Below are positions 59,044-64,000 of a stretch of DNA of 64,000 nt, piece by piece (within the stretch, counting starts at the first letter, position 1; every line of letters begins with the position of its first letter). The notes under the pieces were generated by a model that was given only the letters and a program-made list of their open reading frames with translations, searched no databases and was not told the DNA's origin. The position numbers and the translations under genes were made by a program. The stretch is from Cotesia glomerata (Eukaryota; Arthropoda; Insecta; Hymenoptera; Braconidae), in the NCBI RefSeq assembly GCF_020080835.1, contig NC_058162.1, forward strand, positions 10,803,323 to 10,867,322. Direction: 5' to 3'.

Positions 59044-59537
59044 TGATCTTATGATATGTAAAAAGTATAAAATAAAGTTAGTAAATTTTTAATACAAGCA
59101 ATTTACAAAGTAAAATGGTAAATTTTAAGCCCAACGCTAAAAATCAAACTGTAATTATTGACTTGCTTGAACTGGTAAAATGTATATTTTAAAAGTATAA
59201 TTTTTACTGTTTCAATTGTTAAATTCTCCCAGAGTGAGACCCCCTTCTCTTTCATCTGAGTTCCCCTTCTCCTCATAATATAGACTATATATTGAAATGG
59301 CAATTTTTACTGTGTGAAACTGTAATTTTTTAAGATGAAAGAGTCGTTATTTACTATAGTGACAGCTACTAATCACTTATTTTGGATATTCAATTATAAA
59401 TTGTGGCTTTTATACTTTCTATATTAAGTTCTGTAATATTTATATTTTTGCCACCCCAATGTCCGCTTTACTGTTTGAAACTATTAAAATTAACCGGAAT
59501 CCGAGTGAATATTACAGTTTACTTTTTTCCGTGTGGG
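59044..59537. other. AT-rich stretch with TTTTTTCCGTGTGGG-ended repeat
   Basis: Ends in GAATATTACAGTTTACTTTTTTCCGTG-like sequence near 59510..59536. Similar words in opposite orientation occur at 50957 (CACGGAAAAAAGTAAACTGT) and near 33770..33795, so a dispersed MITE-like family is likely. Borders not defined. Confidence 0.4.
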
Positions 59538-59681
59538 TAAGGTAAAAGCCCCAATAGATGATCATGTACCAGTATATGATCACTCCATGTATTTGTATAC
59601 CTATATTTGTGAATATAGATATACAAATATATGGAGTGATCATATACTGGTACGTGATCATCTATTGGGGCTTTTACCTTA
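59538..59681. mobile_element. Palindromic hairpin MITE, second full copy
   Basis: Starts TAAGGTAAAAGCCCC and ends GGGGCTTTTACCTTA, with nearly complete arm pairing. Same family and size as 2255..2397. Confidence 0.85.
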
Positions 59682-62084
59682 CTGAAAATTTCAAAAAATT
59701 TCAAAAAATAAAAATTCTTTAAACCGTCTAATTCAACGAGGAATCCCCCACATATGTATATAACGTACTTATCATATGAATGAATACCTTAGTTAAATCC
59801 GAAGATAAGAAAAATTTGTCGGTTCTTTTACGAGTAGTGGGTATTTTAAAATTTTATCGATTTCCAAAAACGTTTGAATTCAATCATTTTTCTTAAAATA
59901 ATTTTTCAGCTGCGAGAAACAACTCAAATGTAATAAATTCATCTTAAAGTTCACACGATTATTTTCAATTTAAGCTTATTATTCGTACACTTTTTTTTTG
60001 CTTGTACTAGCATATATAAGTCCTAAGAAGGTTTTACAATTTGAAATTTTTTTTTCTTCTTTTATTGTAGATAGTATTGAAATGTACCTTTCCGTGTCGG
60101 ATTAGGCCACATGGTCTTTTTTTACTATGTTATTTCCACTTATTGAATCCAACAAATAATTTTATTCTAAATTAGTATTTTTTGTAAAAAATAACCAACC
60201 GAAAATTAAGTCTAATTGTATAGAATGAATAAATGTATTGTTAGCTGAATCCGCTTCTATCCTAACGTATCCATCAATAAATGTAGTATACCTACCAATT
60301 CAATACTAATTTTGGTTAAGAATTATATTGACCATGAAAATCGTAATGTGTTTGCATTATTAGTGGGATAACGTACAGAATGATGCGACGAGCCATACAT
60401 GACACCCTCTTCTACATTCCCTATGATGTTTATATCAGCTCATGGCTTCTATTCTCTATATTATCTAGATAAATCCAGATCAATAATGAAATAAAAAATT
60501 TTTAAGTAACAGAGTAATGCATGGAAAATCAAAATGCATTGCTTATAAGTTCACATCTATGCGAGGGAAATAATGAAAAAAAATTCTATAAATTATTTAT
60601 ACTTTCAAGTACTTTAGATCAAAACAGTTTATGCTTATCAGAATAAACAATATTATAATCACTGACGACAATCTATGTTATGAAGAATATACATAATTTT
60701 AACAACTTACCAATTTCGAATAACGTCATGTATATGAAAAATAATAGAAATGAAAAAAGAGAGAAAATGAAGAAAAGAATGAATGATAATTGACTATGAA
60801 CAGGTAGTTCAGGATATATCCGTCGTTATCTCAAGCTTTTGTTACTACAATAGTTTAGTTTTGCAACTTTTTTCAATAGTATACTCTCAGTATTCAATAC
60901 GTATATGTGAAAAAAAATATATCAAACAGACGAAAAAAAAATTATTGATATAAAATAAGAAAGCTTAATTTGTAACTATGTGAATAATAATCAGTTAGTA
61001 ATGAAATATAATTCGGTAAAAGAAAATCAAAGTTATGCAAAAGATATTGCAAATAAAATTTTTTCGATTTGTATTTTTGTATTATTTTATAGTAATTTCA
61101 ACAGATTGAAATGTCACTAAATAATTCAAAATGCCACAAACGTTATTTCATTCGCTTGATTCATTTTAAAAATATTTTACAGCAAAAACTTACACCAACT
61201 TGGAAACATTCAGAAAAATTTACTTGAATCTCAAATACATTCTGTGTATTTGTATATCTATATTCACAAATGCAGATATACTAATACATGGAGTGAGCAA
61301 GTACTAGTTCCTGAGCAGCTACTGGGTACTTTACCTCAATTATTGTTTACAAAATAAACGTAATATTTTTAAAACTGCATAGTATTTTTTACAAATTTTA
61401 TATTTTGTAAAATATATCACATAAAGCCTGTTCACTTATTATCACACAAGCTTTAGGCTTATCTAGTCAAAATTAGTGGCTCAAGGAATTGAAACTAAAT
61501 TTCAATTGCTTTTTGTTGTCTTTCAAAATTTAAATAGATATTCGAAAGAAATCCTAGTTCAATACTTTTAATCTTGACTTGAGATTTGTAAAGTAGAAAA
61601 TGGATCTCAAATCAAAGCGGCAAGTGTCCACATCAAAAAAGTCAGGCTCTATGTACTTGATCGGGGTTTAAAATTTTCGACTCAGGCTATGTTTTTATCC
61701 AACAGGTACGACACCGAAAAATATTCAAGGCCAGACATTACCCTATATCATCTATACCACCCGCAGATTTTTATTACCAGTCTTTGAACATAAAAACGAT
61801 AAATAATGTGTTTTATGATCATAAATATAGACAGTATACACTTGGTTGCATCAACAAAAGTTCTTTTTTTTTTATAAAAATATGTAAGGTTAAACCGTGA
61901 ATCATTTGATCAAATTTTTTTATCGTAAAATATTTTATATACATAGACATAAATTACAACTGACACTCTTTTATCCCGCATAGTAATTGATACATACAAA
62001 TCGTCCCATCGGGATTCCAGAAATACGAAGGGCAAGTTCATACTATTATATTATATTCTTCAGTTGCAGGGTAGAGAGCAGATA
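59682..62084. other. AT-rich non-coding stretch
   Basis: No exon recognised. One decayed arm of the hairpin MITE lies at 61243..61337 (TGTATTTGTATATCTATATT, CATGGAGTGAGCAAG). The rest is plain AT-rich sequence. Confidence 0.4.
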
Positions 62085-62197
62085 CTACCTCTGCTCTATT
62101 TCCATTGCTGATGCTGTTTGATGCCTATGACGACCCGATATCGTCTTCACAGTTCGCTGCGTCAGTTTTCTCCCTCCGAGCTCGATGTCGGAACCAA
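62085..62197 (-). CDS. Candidate terminal exon of an unidentified gene
   Basis: A GC-richer island on the minus strand with acceptor TTTTTTGTCTATAG at 62198, then 2 + 111 bases to a TAG at 62085. The frame gives GSDIELGGRKLTQRTVKTIS and a His/Gln/Ser tail of ordinary protein composition. Upstream exons would lie beyond the window. The two other frames are shorter. No family recognised and no conservation evidence, so this is a guess from composition and splice signal. Confidence 0.3.
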
Positions 62198-62611
62198 CTA
62201 TAGACAAAAAAAAATTAAAAGTTATATAGTATTATAAAAATTCATTATTTGACGAATCATTGATTCATTTATTGTTGAGTATTCACACGAGATGTTATTT
62301 TGTATTCATGAACTAATAGTTTAAAATGATAGTATTTGCCCGATATTAAATAATTTTAGTTTGATTTCAGATTAAATATGTTCAAAGTATTATAATAATT
62401 TTTTTTAATTTATAGAAAATGTGTATAAATCACTAACTTGCTCTTGAAAATATTTATTACAAAAATATTGAGACAATTTAGGAGTATTAATTGAAAATAG
62501 AAATTTATGAGATGAAAATTAAATGTCAGTTAACGGCAAGTTATTTTGGAAATTTTGAAAAATCTATTCTCTCAAATTATTCTCACAATTTGGAAAAAAC
62601 CAAACACTTCT

Positions 62612-63370
62612 TTTTAACTTCCCACTAAGAAAATCAATGATTTTTAAAAAATCGGGAAGTTATTGTTTTTACCCCGATTTTCGAAAATCGAGTTTTCATC
62701 AGATCTCGACGTTCGAGTACCTATAGGAATCAAAATCATTTGATTCGTTCGAGAGATGTCTTTGTCGAAAGAAATCTCGAAAAAGTGTTTTATCAAAATA
62801 ACTTGAAAAATTTAAGCCGAATCAATTTTTTCGTCGAAAATTTTTTGGTTAAGCTCAAAAAACTGCGTCGATTGCCGTAAATCACATCGAAATCGGTTGA
62901 TTTGTTCGAAAGAAATCTCGAGAATGTGTTTTTTTAAATAATTTGAGAAATTTTCGTCAAATCAATGTTTTTCTATAACAAATGTTTTCGTCAAGCTCAA
63001 GAAACTGCGTCGATTGCCGTAAGCCGCATCAAAATCGATTGATTTTTTTCGAGAGATATCTAATTTAAAAAAAAATCAACAAAACATGGTTTTTCAACTA
63101 TTTATCAGAACAGAATTCTCTCTGAAAATTTTGGTTAAGCTCTCTCAACCACGCTAAATGCCGCCAAGCGTTCTAAAATCAGATGATTTGTCCGAAAGTT
63201 ATTGTAGCTTAAATATTTTAAAGAGTTTTTTTTATTAAATATTAACTAGACGTTTGACCTCGAAGAGCTCAAAAACGTCATAACAGATTAAATTTGGAAC
63301 GCTTTGCATTTGAAATTAGCGGGAAGTTGCAGGGATGGTCTGTAAGGTCAATCGTTTCACTCATTTTCTT
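62612..63370 (-). repeat. CA-core dispersed repeat, copy 4 (no AC tract)
   Basis: Inverted relative to the other copies: begins TTTAACTTCCCACTAAGAAA, continues ATCAGATCTCGACGTT and ends GAAATTAGCGGGAAGTTGCA then AAGGTCAATCGTTT. It lacks the (AC)n tract. Three diverged internal units of the TTTTTCGAGAGAT...AAACTGCGTCGATTGCCG type are spaced about 120 bases apart. Confidence 0.78.
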
Positions 63371-64000
63371 ATTTTATTTCACTTTTTTTTTTTTTAATGC
63401 AAAAGATAAATATCCTGCATTCTTTTAAAATATCTGGAAAATGATCGATCTCACGAACCGCCGTCAAATTCCTTCAAAAATAGAGCTTTTGATACATTTT
63501 TAAGCTCTTAAAAATCCTAACTCCAAATACTCGGACTACAATCATCTCCTGAACAAATCTATCAATTGATAATAGATTAATAATCTATTAATTAATTAAT
63601 TAATTAAAAAGGTCTGGGGTAGGTATTCGAAAAATTCAGTTTAGAGTTGTGAAAAAAAATTTCAAAGTGTTGGAAAAATGCTTTTGAAATCATCTTTAAA
63701 ACGTGCTTACCGATCAATTCCAGAAATTTTTCAGCTGTTTTTTCATGAAAATGTAACGAATTCCACAAACTGGATAAACATTGGTTCATTTTTTTGAAAA
63801 ATCTTACGAAGGCGACTTTGATAAAATTGTCTTATCAAACATGAATTCAAGATTTATTGACTACATAAAATAAACTATGTTCTATTTTCAAAGCCTTACT
63901 ACTTTTTTTTTAACTCAAAAACTTGTTCGTACACAGGGAATATTATTCAAATCAGTTTATGCATTGAAAAAATATCGCTTCTTAAAAATAAAAAAAATGA
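63371..64000. other. AT-rich window end
   Basis: No supported feature; a small ATTAATTAATTAATTAATTA run near 63588..63606. Confidence 0.4.

Overview
This window is AT-rich, intron-bearing eukaryotic DNA. GT-AG splice sites, a ZAD-type zinc-finger gene, a bee-venom-type (group III) secreted phospholipase A2 and an R1-clade retrotransposon all point to an insect. The Helitron and (AC)n repeat families suggest a hymenopteran, perhaps a parasitoid wasp; that placement is inference. Host genes are few, and most of the window consists of nested transposable elements and their relics.

Host genes. (1) A minus-strand ZAD-C2H2 zinc-finger gene has three phase-0 exons (5894..6034, 5127..5270, 2935..4899; 749 aa, ten fingers). 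Downstream lie two more intact phase-0 exons (1538..1654, 1112..1471) that repeat the second half of the ZAD and then encode a finger-less tail; they may be alternative 3' exons of the same gene. (2) OGG1 (8-oxoguanine DNA glycosylase) is on the minus strand with two exons (24079..24179, 22672..23533; 320 aa). (3) A secreted group III phospholipase A2 gene is on the minus strand with five exons (40149..40342, 38922..39209, 38606..38830, 38206..38481, 37693..37885). Two consecutive exons each encode a complete catalytic core. (4) A weak candidate terminal exon lies at 62085..62197.

Mobile-element landscape, left to right: small hairpin MITEs; a Helitron-like composite with one 3' end, three 5' heads and a ~141-bp internal tandem array (7930..12180); a 5.2-kb hAT element with an exact 8-bp target duplication and two convergent, decayed BED/hAT genes (14653..19888), itself hit by a SINE and a MITE; a TA-flanked element (20823..22605); a 520-bp foldback next to OGG1; a 2.4-kb PIF/Harbinger element with TTA duplication whose transposase core is deleted (25212..27652); two copies of an unusual TGATCA-rich element (30047..31765, 32173..33564); a CCCTGGCGG-ended element (35441..36850); a LINE 3' fragment and a SINE around 42-43 kb; and a dispersed repeat with a CA-microsatellite core (34986, 46940, 51225 and 62612).

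The 51.2-59.0 kb block is the most layered. One copy of the CA-core repeat received a truncated Penelope-like retroelement between inverted terminal repeats carrying hammerhead-like cores. Its (AC)n tract also received an almost complete R1-clade retrotransposon (ORF1, then ORF2 overlapping by ATGA). ORF2 has one frameshift between endonuclease and reverse transcriptase. The CA-core repeat thus supplies the landing site and the R1 element uses it. No CRISPR array, rRNA or convincing tRNA gene was seen.
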